In this document: positions 26,303-34,306 of the stretch, piece after piece | Position numbering within the stretch: position 1 is the first letter of the stretch | Layout: every line of letters begins with the position of its first letter | Origin: Rothia sp. (in: high G+C Gram-positive bacteria) | GTDB lineage: Bacteria; Actinomycetota; Actinomycetes; Actinomycetales; Micrococcaceae | NCBI GenBank assembly: GCA_030529845.1 | Contig: JAUMWB010000006.1 | Location: 1 to 46,337, forward strand | Length of the DNA stretch: 46,337 nt | Direction: 5' to 3' | Position numbers and translations under genes: made by a program | The notes under the pieces: generated by a model | Seen by the model: only the letters and a program-made list of their open reading frames with translations | Databases searched by the model: none | What the model was told of the DNA's origin: nothing

Positions 26303-27802
26303 ATGAGCAACACCACCTACCAACTGATAGCCCTGGCTATCTACTTCGCCGCCATGGTCGGCATTGGCATCTGGGCCAAGTCCAAGAACAAGAGCCTCGA
26401 CGACTACGTACTGGGCGGGCGCTCCCTCTCCCCCACCGCCGCCGCTCTCTCCGCAGGAGCCTCGGACATGTCAGGCTGGCTACTCATGGGCCTACCCGGC
26501 GCCCTCTACATCACCGGCCTAGCCGAAGCCTGGATCGCCATCGGCCTAACCATCGGCGCCTGGCTCAACTGGAAGTTCGTAGCCCCCCGCCTACGCGCCT
26601 ACACCGAAGTCTCCAGCAACTCGGTGACCGTCCCATCCTTCTTCCACAACCGCCTGCGCGACTCCCGCGGCATCATCCGCATCTTCGCAGCCCTGGTGAT
26701 TTTGATTTTCTTCACCTTCTACGTCTCCTCCGGCATGGTCGCCGGGGGTGTCTTCTTCCAGTCATCCTTCGGCGGTAACTACCACACCGGCATGCTGCTG
26801 GTCGCCGGTATCACCGTTGCCTACACCCTCTTCGGCGGCTTCCTAGGTGCAACCTACACCGACGTTGTGCAGGGCCTACTCATGCTGACAGCCCTCATCG
26901 TCCTGCCCATTATGGCTCTGATCTACGTGGGCGGTTTCTCTGGCCTTGAGAGCACCATCGAGTCCGTCAACCCCACCGCCCTCTCCCTCTTTGCGGGCAC
27001 CACTCTGCTGGGCATTCTCTCCTCAGCAGCCTGGGGCCTGGGCTACTTCGGCCAGCCCCACATCATCGTGCGCTTCATGGGCCTGCGCTCTGCCCAGGAC
27101 GCCACCGCCGGTCGCCGCATCGGCATCACCTGGATGGTTGCCACCCTAGTCGGCGCCATGAGCGCCGGCCTCATCGGCATCGCCTACTTTGCCCGCCACC
27201 CCGAAGCTACCCTGACGGACGCCACCAACGCCGAATCGGTCTTCCTGGATATGTCCCAGATTCTGCTCCACCCCCTGCTGGCCGGTTTCGTACTGGCCGC
27301 GGTGCTGGCAGCGATCATGTCCACCCTCTCCTCCCAGCTGATTGTCTGCTCCTCAGCCCTGGCTGAAGACCTCTACAAGCTCACCAGCGGCGGCAAGGAA
27401 CTCTCGGATGCCAAGGGCCTGTGGCTGGGTCGTGCGGGCGTGCTGGTTGTCTCTATTATCGCGGGCCTGCTGGCCTGGAACCCTGACTCATCCGTACTTT
27501 CCCTGGTCTCCTTTGCCTGGGCTGGCTTCGGTGCCGCCTTTGGGCCGATCGTGATTCTCTCCCTCTACTGGCGCAAGCTCACCGCCGCCGGTGCTGTAGC
27601 GGGCATGGTTGCGGGTGCCATCACTGTCTTTGTCTGGGGCTACAACGAGGTTCTCTCAGGCTACATGTACGAGATCGTACCCGGCTTCCTGGTCAATCTG
27701 CTCTTTGCCTACCTGGTATCGGTTGCCACCTACAAGGGTGACTCTGCCGCTACCCACGAGATCAACGAAGAATTCGACCGCGCAGTGGAGCTCTCCCGCT
27801 AA
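26303..27802 (+). CDS. putP: Sodium/proline symporter
   Basis: PutP imports proline with sodium. The 499-residue protein has about thirteen membrane helices and the SSS-family signature regions: SLDDYVLGGRSLSPTAAALSAGASDMSGWLLMGLPGALY near the N-terminus and FVLAAVLAAIMSTLSSQLIVCSSALAEDLYK in the middle, where sodium-binding Ser/Thr lie. The start is ATG 26303 after AAGGGGAG; the frame opens 57 bp earlier but those residues do not match the family. It is monocistronic, with its own leader and a following terminator. The C-terminus is acidic. Confidence 0.93.
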   Translation: MSNTTYQLIALAIYFAAMVGIGIWAKSKNKSLDDYVLGGRSLSPTAAALSAGASDMSGWLLMGLPGALYITGLAEAWIAIGLTIGAWLNWKFVAPRLRAYTEVSSNSVTVPSFFHNRLRDSRGIIRIFAALVILIFFTFYVSSGMVAGGVFFQSSFGGNYHTGMLLVAGITVAYTLFGGFLGATYTDVVQGLLMLTALIVLPIMALIYVGGFSGLESTIESVNPTALSLFAGTTLLGILSSAAWGLGYFGQPHIIVRFMGLRSAQDATAGRRIGITWMVATLVGAMSAGLIGIAYFARHPEATLTDATNAESVFLDMSQILLHPLLAGFVLAAVLAAIMSTLSSQLIVCSSALAEDLYKLTSGGKELSDAKGLWLGRAGVLVVSIIAGLLAWNPDSSVLSLVSFAWAGFGAAFGPIVILSLYWRKLTAAGAVAGMVAGAITVFVWGYNEVLSGYMYEIVPGFLVNLLFAYLVSVATYKGDSAATHEINEEFDRAVELSR

Positions 27803-27846
27803 GCCAGCTTCCGCTAGAACTGCTAGCTCAGGTTCTTCTTTTATCA

Positions 27847-27912
27847 GGACGCCGCACCCCGCTCCCCTGCCCCTCAGGCAGGAAGCTGGGGGCGGCGTCC
27901 GTCCTTTCTTCC
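27847..27912 (+). terminator. Intrinsic terminator after putP
   Basis: GGACGCCGC-ACCCC pairs with GGGG-GCGGCGTCC across an inner loop with its own small hairpin. A T-rich stretch (GTCCTTTCTT) follows. Confidence 0.8.
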
Positions 27913-27940
27913 GCTGAATGTCGGTGAATCTCTGCTGAAT

Positions 27941-27997
27941 GTAACCGAAAGCTTCATGTGCGTGTTCTCTGAACGCGCAGATGAAGTTTTCGGTTAC
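27941..27997. repeat. 57-nt near-perfect hairpin upstream of menB
   Basis: Arms of 17 bp (27941-27957 and 27981-27997, one G/T mismatch) enclose a second 8-bp stem (27960-27967 and 27971-27978, one mismatch) with a 3-base loop. It lies between the putP terminator and the menB promoter, outside both genes. A GCTGAATGT direct repeat lies just left of it (about 27913 and 27933). Confidence 0.75.
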
Positions 27998-28029
27998 CCA
28001 CAAGGAACCAACGGCGGGGACGCCCTGGG

Positions 28030-28042
28030 TAGACTGGTGGCT
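28030..28042 (+). promoter_or_regulatory. Leaderless -10 box of menB
   Basis: TAGACT (28030-28035) followed by GGTGGCT leads to the ATG at 28043. Confidence 0.55.
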
Positions 28043-28996
28043 ATGACTAACGAACTTCCTGCCAAGGTTTCTGACATTTTTGACCCGACCGCCTGGCGCC
28101 TGGTCGAGGGCTTTGAAGACCTGACCGACATCACCTACCACCGCCAGGTAGAACGCAATGCGGCCGGTGAGATCCTGCGCGACCTGCCGACCGTCCGCAT
28201 CGCCTTTGACCGGCCCGAGGTGCGCAACGCCTTCCGCCCCCACACCGTCGATGAGCTCTACCGGGTGCTGGATCATGCCCGTATGACCTCCAACGTGGGC
28301 ACCGTACTGCTGACCGGCAACGGCCCCTCAGCCAAGGACGGCGGCTGGGCCTTCTGCTCCGGCGGCGACCAGCGTATTCGCGGCCGCGACGGCTACCGCT
28401 ACGCCGAGGGTGAGACCCGCGATTCCATCGACCCGGCCCGCGCAGGCCGCCTGCATATTCTGGAGGTGCAGCGTCTGATTCGCACTATGCCCAAGGTGGT
28501 GATCGCCCTGGTGTCGGGCTGGGCTGCCGGTGGCGGTCACTCCCTGCATGTGGTTGCTGATCTGACTATCGCGTCAGAAGAGTACGGCAAGTTTAAGCAG
28601 ACCGATGCGACCGTGGGCTCCTTTGACGCCGGCTACGGCTCAGCCCTGCTGGCCCGCCAGGTGGGTCAGAAGTTTGCCCGCGAGATTTTCTTCCTGGCTA
28701 AGGAGTACGATGCCCAGCGCATGTACGAGATGGGCGCTGTGAATGATGTAGTGCCCCACGCCGAGCTGGAAACCAAGGGCCTGGAGTACGCGGCCCACAT
28801 TGCCCGCCAGTCCCCGCAGGCTATCCGCATGCTCAAGTTCGCTTTCAACCTGCCGGACGACGGCATGGTCGGCCAGCAGGTCTTTGCAGGCGAGGCCACC
28901 CGCATGGCCTACATGACCGACGAGGCCGTCGAGGGCCGCGATGCTTTCTTGGAAAAGCGCGACCCCAACTGGGAGAACTACCCCTACTACTTCTAG
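28043..28996 (+). CDS. menB: 1,4-Dihydroxy-2-naphthoyl-CoA synthase
   Basis: MenB closes the second ring of the naphthoquinone by an intramolecular Claisen condensation. The 317-residue protein is in the crotonase superfamily. DRPEVRNAFRPHTVDELYRVLDHAR, the oxyanion-hole region FCSGGDQRIRGRDGYRY, VVIALVSGWAAGGGHSLHVVADLTIAS and the end DPNWENYPYYF are characteristic. The frame is open from 27956, but the ATG at 28043 fits both the family start and the TAGACT box seven bases upstream. Two stem-loops follow the gene. It lies away from menD/menC, with gluQRS, an exporter and putP in between. Confidence 0.95.
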   Translation: MTNELPAKVSDIFDPTAWRLVEGFEDLTDITYHRQVERNAAGEILRDLPTVRIAFDRPEVRNAFRPHTVDELYRVLDHARMTSNVGTVLLTGNGPSAKDGGWAFCSGGDQRIRGRDGYRYAEGETRDSIDPARAGRLHILEVQRLIRTMPKVVIALVSGWAAGGGHSLHVVADLTIASEEYGKFKQTDATVGSFDAGYGSALLARQVGQKFAREIFFLAKEYDAQRMYEMGAVNDVVPHAELETKGLEYAAHIARQSPQAIRMLKFAFNLPDDGMVGQQVFAGEATRMAYMTDEAVEGRDAFLEKRDPNWENYPYYF

Positions 28997-29045
28997 CCGA
29001 CCGGCGGCGTCCGCACGCCCGGCTCAGAGCAGCACAGGCTCAGTG

Positions 29046-29100
29046 CCCACTAGACTCGCGTACTACCCACCCCGCTCGTGGACAGTGCGTGAGTCTGGTG
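29046..29100. repeat. Inverted repeat downstream of menB
   Basis: CCCACTAGACTCGCG (from about 29046) is nearly complementary to TGCGTGAGTCTGGTGGG (ending at about 29101), with two mismatches. The left arm includes a TAGACT promoter-like word although no gene follows. Confidence 0.45.
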
Positions 29101-29125
29101 GGCTTTCGCCGTCCGGGCACACAAT

Positions 29126-29175
29126 GAGGACGCCCCGCCCCACCTTCTTCGCGGAAGGCGGGGCGGGGCGTCCTC
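29126..29175. terminator. Bidirectional terminator between menB and the small membrane protein genes
   Basis: A 22-bp stem (GAGGACGCCCCGCCCC... with one mismatch) and a 6-base loop lie between convergent genes. The arms carry the GGACGCC/GGCGTCC word. Confidence 0.85.
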
Positions 29176-29203
29176 CTGTTTGGCCCGGGGCTAGTGTCGT
29201 AAG

Positions 29204-29431
29204 CTAAACCTCAGGGCCTGCCATGCGGCGGGCAGCCTTGCGGTTGTCGATGGCGCGTTCCTCGAACTCCAGCTCGATAATGCGCAGCTTGTTCTTGCGG
29301 TGCCAGGTCAGTAACACGTTGATGAGAAAGACCAGGAAAACCAGCATGAAGACCAGGTAGGCCAGGCCAATCACAGAAAGAGCGGCTTCCCAGGCGGTGG
29401 GCACCAGCGGGTTGTTAGCAAGTACAGTCAT
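29204..29431 (-). CDS. Small single-helix membrane protein, unknown
   Basis: The 75-residue protein has one long hydrophobic helix (about residues 15-42), then the juxtamembrane motif WHRKNKLRIIELE and a charged C-terminal tail rich in Glu and Arg. It does not match a family I know. It follows another small membrane protein by three bases, and the two share the H-[RK]-K-N-K sequence directly after their helix, so they may be paralogues or two parts of one complex. It lies between menB and menE on the opposite strand. A role in the respiratory membrane is possible but is only a guess from position. Confidence 0.7.
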   Translation of the reverse strand: MTVLANNPLVPTAWEAALSVIGLAYLVFMLVFLVFLINVLLTWHRKNKLRIIELEFEERAIDNRKAARRMAGPEV

Positions 29432-29434
29432 GGT

Positions 29435-29611
29435 TTACGCTCCCTTATCCGGCTTGCCCGCAGCATTCTCGCCCAGCCCCAGGCGCTTACGAATCACCCG
29501 GATCTCGGTCTTATTTTTCTTGTGGAAGCCCAGCAGCACTATGAAAAAGAGCACCAGCAGGGCAAGATACAGCAAGAGAAGCGCGATTTCAGCAACGGTT
29601 GCTTCAAGCAT
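29435..29611 (-). CDS. Small single-helix membrane protein, unknown (upstream partner)
   Basis: I read this 58-residue protein directly from the minus strand. It starts MLEATVAEIALLLLYLALLV, has one membrane helix to about residue 28, then GFHKKNKTEIRVIRKRLGLG and a short basic tail. AGGAG lies seven bases before the ATG, a good ribosome site. Its stop is three bases before the next small gene. The HKKNK motif matches HRKNK in that neighbour. The coding evidence is the ribosome site, the helix and the tight spacing. The function is unknown. Confidence 0.7.
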   Translation of the reverse strand: MLEATVAEIALLLLYLALLVLFFIVLLGFHKKNKTEIRVIRKRLGLGENAAGKPDKGA

Positions 29612-29718
29612 GGGAAGACTCCTATCTCGACCTTGAGAGTAAAGAACGTATTAGCCACAAGATTACCAAGTAGGCATACTAAACGGCAACCATCAGCAGG
29701 CGTAGACTAAAAAGAGCC

Positions 29719-30987
29719 ATGATATTTGATTCTCTCACCCCGCTCCCCGTACCTGCCCTGCCCGGGCGGGGGGCCGCCGTCCGCGTCGGGGCAGATCAGC
29801 CCGCCCGCCCTGCTACGCAGGAGCTTAATGAGGCCCTGCGTACTTTTAGCGCCCGCTTCACCGAGCTGGAGAAGGGGCAGGACGGCCCCGCCCTGGTTGT
29901 CACGACCAGCGGCTCCACCGGCACCCCCAAACAGACGGTACTTCCGGCCTCTGCCCTGGCAGCCTCGGCCCGCGGCACCGAAGCTGCCACAAACACCCAC
30001 GACGCCCAGTGGCTTCTAGCTTTACCTCTACAGTACGTTGCCGGGGCGCAGGTGGTAGCCCGGTCTGCGCTAGCGGGCACCAAACCCGTTATCACCACGT
30101 CAGTCAGCGAAGGCTCCCGCTTCACCGCCCAGGACTTCATCACCTCCACTGAAAAACTCTCCACCCAGCACCGGCTAGTTTCCCTGGTGCCCACCCAGCT
30201 GCACCGCCTGCTGGAAACCCCCACAGGGCCCCTCCGCTCCGAGACCCTCGAAGCGCTGCGCTCTTTCTCCGCGATTCTTCTGGGTGGGGCCCCGGCCAGC
30301 GCCGACCTTATCAGCACCGCCCGCGACCTGGCACTGCCGGTGGTTCGCACCTACGGCTCGGCTGAAACCGCAGGCGGCTGCGTCTATGAAGGTAAGCCGC
30401 TGCCGGGCGTCCGCGTGCAGATAGAACCTGAAGCTACCGGCCCCGAAGCTCCCGGGCGCATCTGGCTGGGCGGGCCTACCATTGCCAGCGGCTACACCAA
30501 GGACCCGCAGCGCACCGCCGCCCACTTTTTCATCGATGACAATGGCACCCGCTGGTATCGCACCGACGATTTAGGCACCTTTGGCCCGAGCACCGGCTCC
30601 CTCACCGTCACCGGGCGGGCCGATGATGTGCTGATCTCCGGCGGCATCAAAACCAGCGCAGCAGCGGTAGCCACCGCCCTCGAAAGCCACCCGGACGTGC
30701 GCGAAGCCCTGGTTGCCGGGGTTCCGGACGCCCGCTGGGGCACCACCATCACCGCAGCTATCACCCCCGTAGCCGGCAGAAACATCCAGCCCGGCGAGCT
30801 TACGGACGCCCTCCCCCGCCTGGTGGCAGAAAAGCTGGGGGCAGCGTCCGCACCTAAACTCATTGAAGTGCTACCAGAGTTCCCCACCCTGCCCACGGGT
30901 AAGCCCGACCGGCGGGCGGTTCAGGCCCTCCTAACAGCAGCCTGGCAGGCCCAGCAAGGCAGCCGGGGCACATCACGCGGCAGCTAG
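29719..30987 (+). CDS. menE: o-Succinylbenzoate-CoA ligase
   Basis: MenE uses ATP to join o-succinylbenzoate to CoA. At 422 residues it is a compact member of the adenylate-forming family. The phosphate-binding loop is TTSGSTGTPKQTV (about residues 57-69), the adenylate site is RTYGSAETAGG, the hinge aspartate is in WYRTDDLGTF, and the C-terminal lysine region is LPTGKPDRRAVQ. A TAGACT box ends ten bases before the ATG, so the leader would be very short. It is 90 bp upstream of menA and divergent from the two small membrane protein genes. Confidence 0.93.
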   Translation: MIFDSLTPLPVPALPGRGAAVRVGADQPARPATQELNEALRTFSARFTELEKGQDGPALVVTTSGSTGTPKQTVLPASALAASARGTEAATNTHDAQWLLALPLQYVAGAQVVARSALAGTKPVITTSVSEGSRFTAQDFITSTEKLSTQHRLVSLVPTQLHRLLETPTGPLRSETLEALRSFSAILLGGAPASADLISTARDLALPVVRTYGSAETAGGCVYEGKPLPGVRVQIEPEATGPEAPGRIWLGGPTIASGYTKDPQRTAAHFFIDDNGTRWYRTDDLGTFGPSTGSLTVTGRADDVLISGGIKTSAAAVATALESHPDVREALVAGVPDARWGTTITAAITPVAGRNIQPGELTDALPRLVAEKLGAASAPKLIEVLPEFPTLPTGKPDRRAVQALLTAAWQAQQGSRGTSRGS

Positions 30988-31077
30988 CGGACACCGACCG
31001 CTAAAAAGTGAGAGAATGGTGTGTATTTGTGGCGGCACAACGCCAGGTAAACATTTGGGCTGGTAAGGAGCAAGGCA

Positions 31078-31995
31078 GTGGCAACGGTTGCACAGTGGAT
31101 TGAGGGGGCGCGCCTGCGCACGCTCCCCCTGGCGGCAGCTCCTATTATTGCAGGGTCTGCGGCGGCCTACGAGGTGCACCAGTTCAAGCCCGTCCGCGCC
31201 CTATTAGCCTTCCTAGTGGCCTTCTTCTTGCAGGTGGGCGTCAACTACGCCAACGACTACTCCGACGGCATTAAGGGCACGGACGAGGTGCGCGTAGGGC
31301 CCCTGCGCCTGGTCGGCTCGGGCGTGGCCAAGCCCTCCCACGTGAAGATGGCAGCCTTTATCTGCTTTGGTCTGGCAGGGGTCAGCGGGCTGGCCCTGAT
31401 TCTGCTCTCCCAGCAGTGGTGGTTCCTAGCTATCGGTGCCTCGGCAGTGCTGGCTGCCTGGGGCTATACCGGCGGTAAGCACCCCTACGGCTACATGGGC
31501 TTGGGCGACATCTTCGTCTTTATCTACTTCGGACTAGTCGCGACCCTGGGTACGATGTTTACCCAGAGCAACCAGCTGACCCTAGCTTCCTGGGTCTTTG
31601 CGGTTGCTCTCGGACTGTTCTCCTGCGCCCTGCTCATGGCTAACAACGTGCGCGATATCCCCACCGATATTGAGGCGGGTAAGAAAACCCTGGCAGTGCG
31701 CCTAGGCGACCGGGCATCGCGCATCACCTACGCAGCTGAGATGGGCCTGGGCCTGGCGCTGACCGCCCTGCTGGTACCCCATAACCCCTGGTATGCCCTG
31801 GTCTTTATTCTGATTGGGCCGGTCGTTCATTCAGCCCTGGTGGTGCTCTCGGGGGCTCTGGGTCGCGACCTCATTCCGGTGCTCAAGCAGGCGGGCATCA
31901 TTGCCCTCATTTATTCACTGCTCATTGCCCTAGCGGTAGCCCTGCACCCGCTCGAAATCTTTGCTGAGCGGGCCACCGTCTTTACCGGCTACTAA
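31078..31995 (+). CDS. menA: 1,4-Dihydroxy-2-naphthoate polyprenyltransferase
   Basis: MenA attaches the polyprenyl tail to dihydroxynaphthoate in the membrane. The 305-residue protein is in the UbiA family, with about nine helices and two Asp-rich prenyl-diphosphate sites: NYANDYSDGIKGTDE and NNVRDIPTDIEAGKKTLAVRLG. The start is GTG 31078 after TAAGGAG at a good distance. Its stop overlaps the stop of the convergent DUF4229 gene by a few bases, so no terminator fits between them. It probably follows menE on one transcript or has its own promoter in the 90-bp gap. Confidence 0.95.
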   Translation: MATVAQWIEGARLRTLPLAAAPIIAGSAAAYEVHQFKPVRALLAFLVAFFLQVGVNYANDYSDGIKGTDEVRVGPLRLVGSGVAKPSHVKMAAFICFGLAGVSGLALILLSQQWWFLAIGASAVLAAWGYTGGKHPYGYMGLGDIFVFIYFGLVATLGTMFTQSNQLTLASWVFAVALGLFSCALLMANNVRDIPTDIEAGKKTLAVRLGDRASRITYAAEMGLGLALTALLVPHNPWYALVFILIGPVVHSALVVLSGALGRDLIPVLKQAGIIALIYSLLIALAVALHPLEIFAERATVFTGY

Positions 31996-32276
31996 AGACC
32001 CTGGCTACGGCGGGCTGCTTCGTCCAGCTCGTCTTCAATCGCCTGGTTTTCGTCTTCTAGGCTCGTTTTCTTGGGCTTGTTCTTGCGGCGAATCATCCGG
32101 TTAAAGTCGGCAGCTGCGGCGTCGTGCAGACGGGGGAAGGCCAGGTAGCAGATGGCGAAGCCAATGATGGCACCGAAAATAATAGCCAGAATGAAGCCCA
32201 CGCCAAAATAGTAGGAAGCAAAAAAGGCGGCGGCTGAAAACAGCAGGCGGAGCAGGGAATACTTCAGAAAATTCAC
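31992..32276 (-). CDS. DUF4229-type small membrane protein
   Basis: The 94-residue protein begins MNFLKYSLLRLLFSAAAFF, has two membrane helices (about 6-22 and 26-48), then a positively charged stretch (FNRMIRRKNKPKKTS) and an acidic C-terminal helix. This matches DUF4229, a short protein often found beside menA and cytochrome c biogenesis genes in actinobacteria. Its job is not known. It converges with menA and overlaps its stop codon. Confidence 0.8.
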   Translation of the reverse strand: MNFLKYSLLRLLFSAAAFFASYYFGVGFILAIIFGAIIGFAICYLAFPRLHDAAAADFNRMIRRKNKPKKTSLEDENQAIEDELDEAARRSQGL

Positions 32277-32394
32277 CCCCTCATTCTACCAACCTGCTGG
32301 TGGTGCCTATAGGAGGGGGGGCGCGTCCGCTCATCTAGCACGCTGTGAGCGCACAAAGCCGGGTTGGCGGGTGCTGTCGTGAAAAAATGGGGGT

Positions 32395-32790
32395 ATGGGT
32401 AGAGCTATTTTGTTGATTGGCGGTGCCGCCCTTCTGCTGGGCGTATGGATTTATTCGATTCTGGATGCCGCCCAGACTGATCGTTTGCGGGTGCGCACCC
32501 TGCCTAAGGGGGCCTGGCTGGCTGTGCTGGTGCTCTTCCCCCTGCTGGGGTCGGCACTCTGGTTTTGGCTGGGTCGCCCCCGCGGGTCGCGCCACGGGTC
32601 TTTTGGGGCCCCTGTTGCCAAGCCGCCGGTGGCTCCCGATGATGACCCTGAGTTTTTGAAGTTCTTGGAGGCCCGGGCCCGACGCGAGCGTCAGGACGCC
32701 GAGTGGCAAGAACGCAAGAAGCGTAAGGACGCCGGTGGGCAGGGCTCTGCCCAGGGCGAGGAGGCCACCGAGCCGGACGACGAATCCTAG
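32395..32790 (+). CDS. PLDc_N-type membrane protein
   Basis: The 131-residue protein has two membrane helices (residues 3-20 and 37-59) with YSILDAAQTDRLRVRTLPKGAWLAVLVLFPLLGSALWFWLGRP, the pattern of the PLDc_N domain that precedes cardiolipin synthases but also occurs alone in many actinobacteria. The rest is a charged helix (EFLKFLEARARRERQDAEWQERKK) and an acidic tail. No phospholipase catalytic motif is present, so it is not an enzyme of that kind by itself. A ribosome site is not obvious. A large stem-loop follows. Confidence 0.78.
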   Translation: MGRAILLIGGAALLLGVWIYSILDAAQTDRLRVRTLPKGAWLAVLVLFPLLGSALWFWLGRPRGSRHGSFGAPVAKPPVAPDDDPEFLKFLEARARRERQDAEWQERKKRKDAGGQGSAQGEEATEPDDES

Positions 32791-32797
32791 TTTTTTA

Positions 32798-32862
32798 GAA
32801 CCCCACGTTCTGTCACGATCCCCACGATTTACAGGTGGGGCTCGTGACAAAGTATGGGGTTC
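32798..32862. terminator. Two-tier stem-loop between convergent genes
   Basis: The inner stem TGTCACGATCCCCAC pairs with GTGGGGCTCGTGACA (one mismatch). Outside it GAACCCCA pairs with TGGGGTTC. It starts about 8 bp after the PLDc_N gene and ends four bp before the stop of the next gene. There is no U tail, but the position suits a terminator. Confidence 0.6.
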
Positions 32863-32866
32863 GCTC

Positions 32867-33931
32867 TTATTTCTTGGCCTGGCGGTAGGCCCGGTAGTGC
32901 CTTCTAGTTTCAAGTACACCCCCGATGACAATGACAACTAGGAGTGGCAGGCGCCAGGTCAAGCTAGCGTAGTCATCGGTCGTGTAAAGTCCGTAGCCCC
33001 ATAGACCGAATATCGCGAGCATGAGTAGGGAGTGCAGGTAGAGCCGGTAGGGCTTGACCTTCTTTTGTTCTGAGAGGGAACGGGCATAGGCTACCGGGTG
33101 GCCGAATTCTTCGAGGTAGCTACTACCGCTTTCACGGGCATGTTCTTTGACCCTGGAAACTTCTTCCCGTATGCGGGTATCTGAAATATCGCCACGCCCC
33201 CTCAGCTCCTGCTTAAATCGTGCAAGCCAGGTTTCATCGTCTTGGCAGTCTTCCTCGTCCCCTAAACCTGTAACCTGCGGGGGTGAGGGCAGCAGAAAGC
33301 CCGCAGCTGTTCCCAAAACACCCAACCCCAGGGCAGCCACTAGGTGGGCCCAGTTGGGAAAGCGCTGGGTGAAAACCTCGTAGGAGGCAAATAAGCCAAG
33401 CCCGATAGCTGCTGAACCAGCCAGAATAACGAGCGCTGTCAGAAGTACGGCAGCGGTAAAGCCAAATTTTTTACGGCTGTGTTGGAAGGTAACGAGCTGA
33501 GCAAGAAAAAGCATGCCCAAGGCCCCGGGAAGAAGATAGAAGCCCAGCGGCTGGGAGCTCGGCCTGTCGCTGGGTAGAACGCTGACAACCCAGAAAAGAA
33601 TGCTAAAGAATGCCCCGGTCAAGAAACCTGCCACAATTGCTTCTTTGAGAGCCCATGGCTCGTCTTCGGAAAAGGCCTGGGTCCCCTTTTCGCGCCAGGT
33701 GGTAATTTTTTCGGCGGCCCATTCCTGAGGGCTACCGTAGAGGTCCGTGGCACTTTCGCCGGTCTCTGCAACCTGTCTAATGACGCGGTTGATGGCGCTT
33801 TCGCTGGTGACTGCTTTGACACCGTTCGTAGCGAGAGTCGCAAAGGCTGCTTGCACCCAGTCCTTGTCTGCCGGGCTCTTGCTGGCTTCTTCGATCGCGA
33901 TAGTCAGGCGTTCGTAGGGATTGTTCGCCAT
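32867..33931 (-). CDS. HAAS/DUF1700-like membrane protein, partner of PadR
   Basis: The 354-residue protein starts at ATG 33931 after a very strong AAGGAGGAG site; the frame opens 18 bp earlier. The N-terminal 80 residues are soluble, with a GSPQEWAAEKI stretch. Residues about 105-210 hold four membrane helices. A soluble middle (about 225-290) contains FKQELRGRGDISDTRIREEVSRVKEHARESGSSYLEEFGHPVAYA, which resembles the HAAS domain that often accompanies PadR regulators. Two more helices follow. The two HAAS-like segments (EEFGHPVAYARSL and DLYGSPQEWAAEK) look like repeats. It is probably a PadR-controlled envelope protein. Its function is unknown. Confidence 0.8.
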   Translation of the reverse strand: MANNPYERLTIAIEEASKSPADKDWVQAAFATLATNGVKAVTSESAINRVIRQVAETGESATDLYGSPQEWAAEKITTWREKGTQAFSEDEPWALKEAIVAGFLTGAFFSILFWVVSVLPSDRPSSQPLGFYLLPGALGMLFLAQLVTFQHSRKKFGFTAAVLLTALVILAGSAAIGLGLFASYEVFTQRFPNWAHLVAALGLGVLGTAAGFLLPSPPQVTGLGDEEDCQDDETWLARFKQELRGRGDISDTRIREEVSRVKEHARESGSSYLEEFGHPVAYARSLSEQKKVKPYRLYLHSLLMLAIFGLWGYGLYTTDDYASLTWRLPLLVVIVIGGVLETRRHYRAYRQAKK

Positions 33932-33967
33932 GTCTCCTCCTTGAGTCATATAGAAACGTCGGTGGTT

Positions 33968-34285
33968 TTAGGCCCCGAGGGCGCTAGTAAGCCGGGCGAG
34001 GGTGGCTCGCTCGTCGGCGAGTTGGCGGGCACCTGCGTCAGTGAGCCGGTATTGGCGGCGGGCGGGGCCGCTCTCCCCTTCCGTCCAGGTGGTGGTGACG
34101 TACCCGGCTTCTTCCAGTTTGGACAGAGCCGGGTAGAGGGAGCCACCGCGTAGGCGTCCGTAGCCCAGCTTTTCAAGCTGTAGGGCAAGTCCGTAGCCGT
34201 GCAGGTCGTCCTGCTCTAGGCAGGCGAGGACGGCGGTGGGCAGGGTTGCCCGCACCAGAGCCGGCGGGTAGGTGGTTGGGTTCAT
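33968..34285 (-). CDS. PadR-family transcriptional regulator
   Basis: The 105-residue protein is a winged-helix PadR repressor of the short type: LPTAVLACLEQDDLHGYGLALQLEKLGYGRLRGGSLYPALSKLEEAGYV is the hallmark region, followed by RRQYRLTDAGARQL. I start at ATG 34285, eight bases after AAGGAGG; a GTG six bases upstream is less well placed. It lies 36 bp before the membrane protein gene on the same strand, a common PadR operon in which the regulator senses a ligand and controls both genes. Its promoter holds a palindrome (34317-34328) that is a good candidate operator. Confidence 0.9.
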   Translation of the reverse strand: MNPTTYPPALVRATLPTAVLACLEQDDLHGYGLALQLEKLGYGRLRGGSLYPALSKLEEAGYVTTTWTEGESGPARRQYRLTDAGARQLADERATLARLTSALGA

Positions 34286-34306
34286 GAGCACCTCCTTCTG
34301 TATCTA

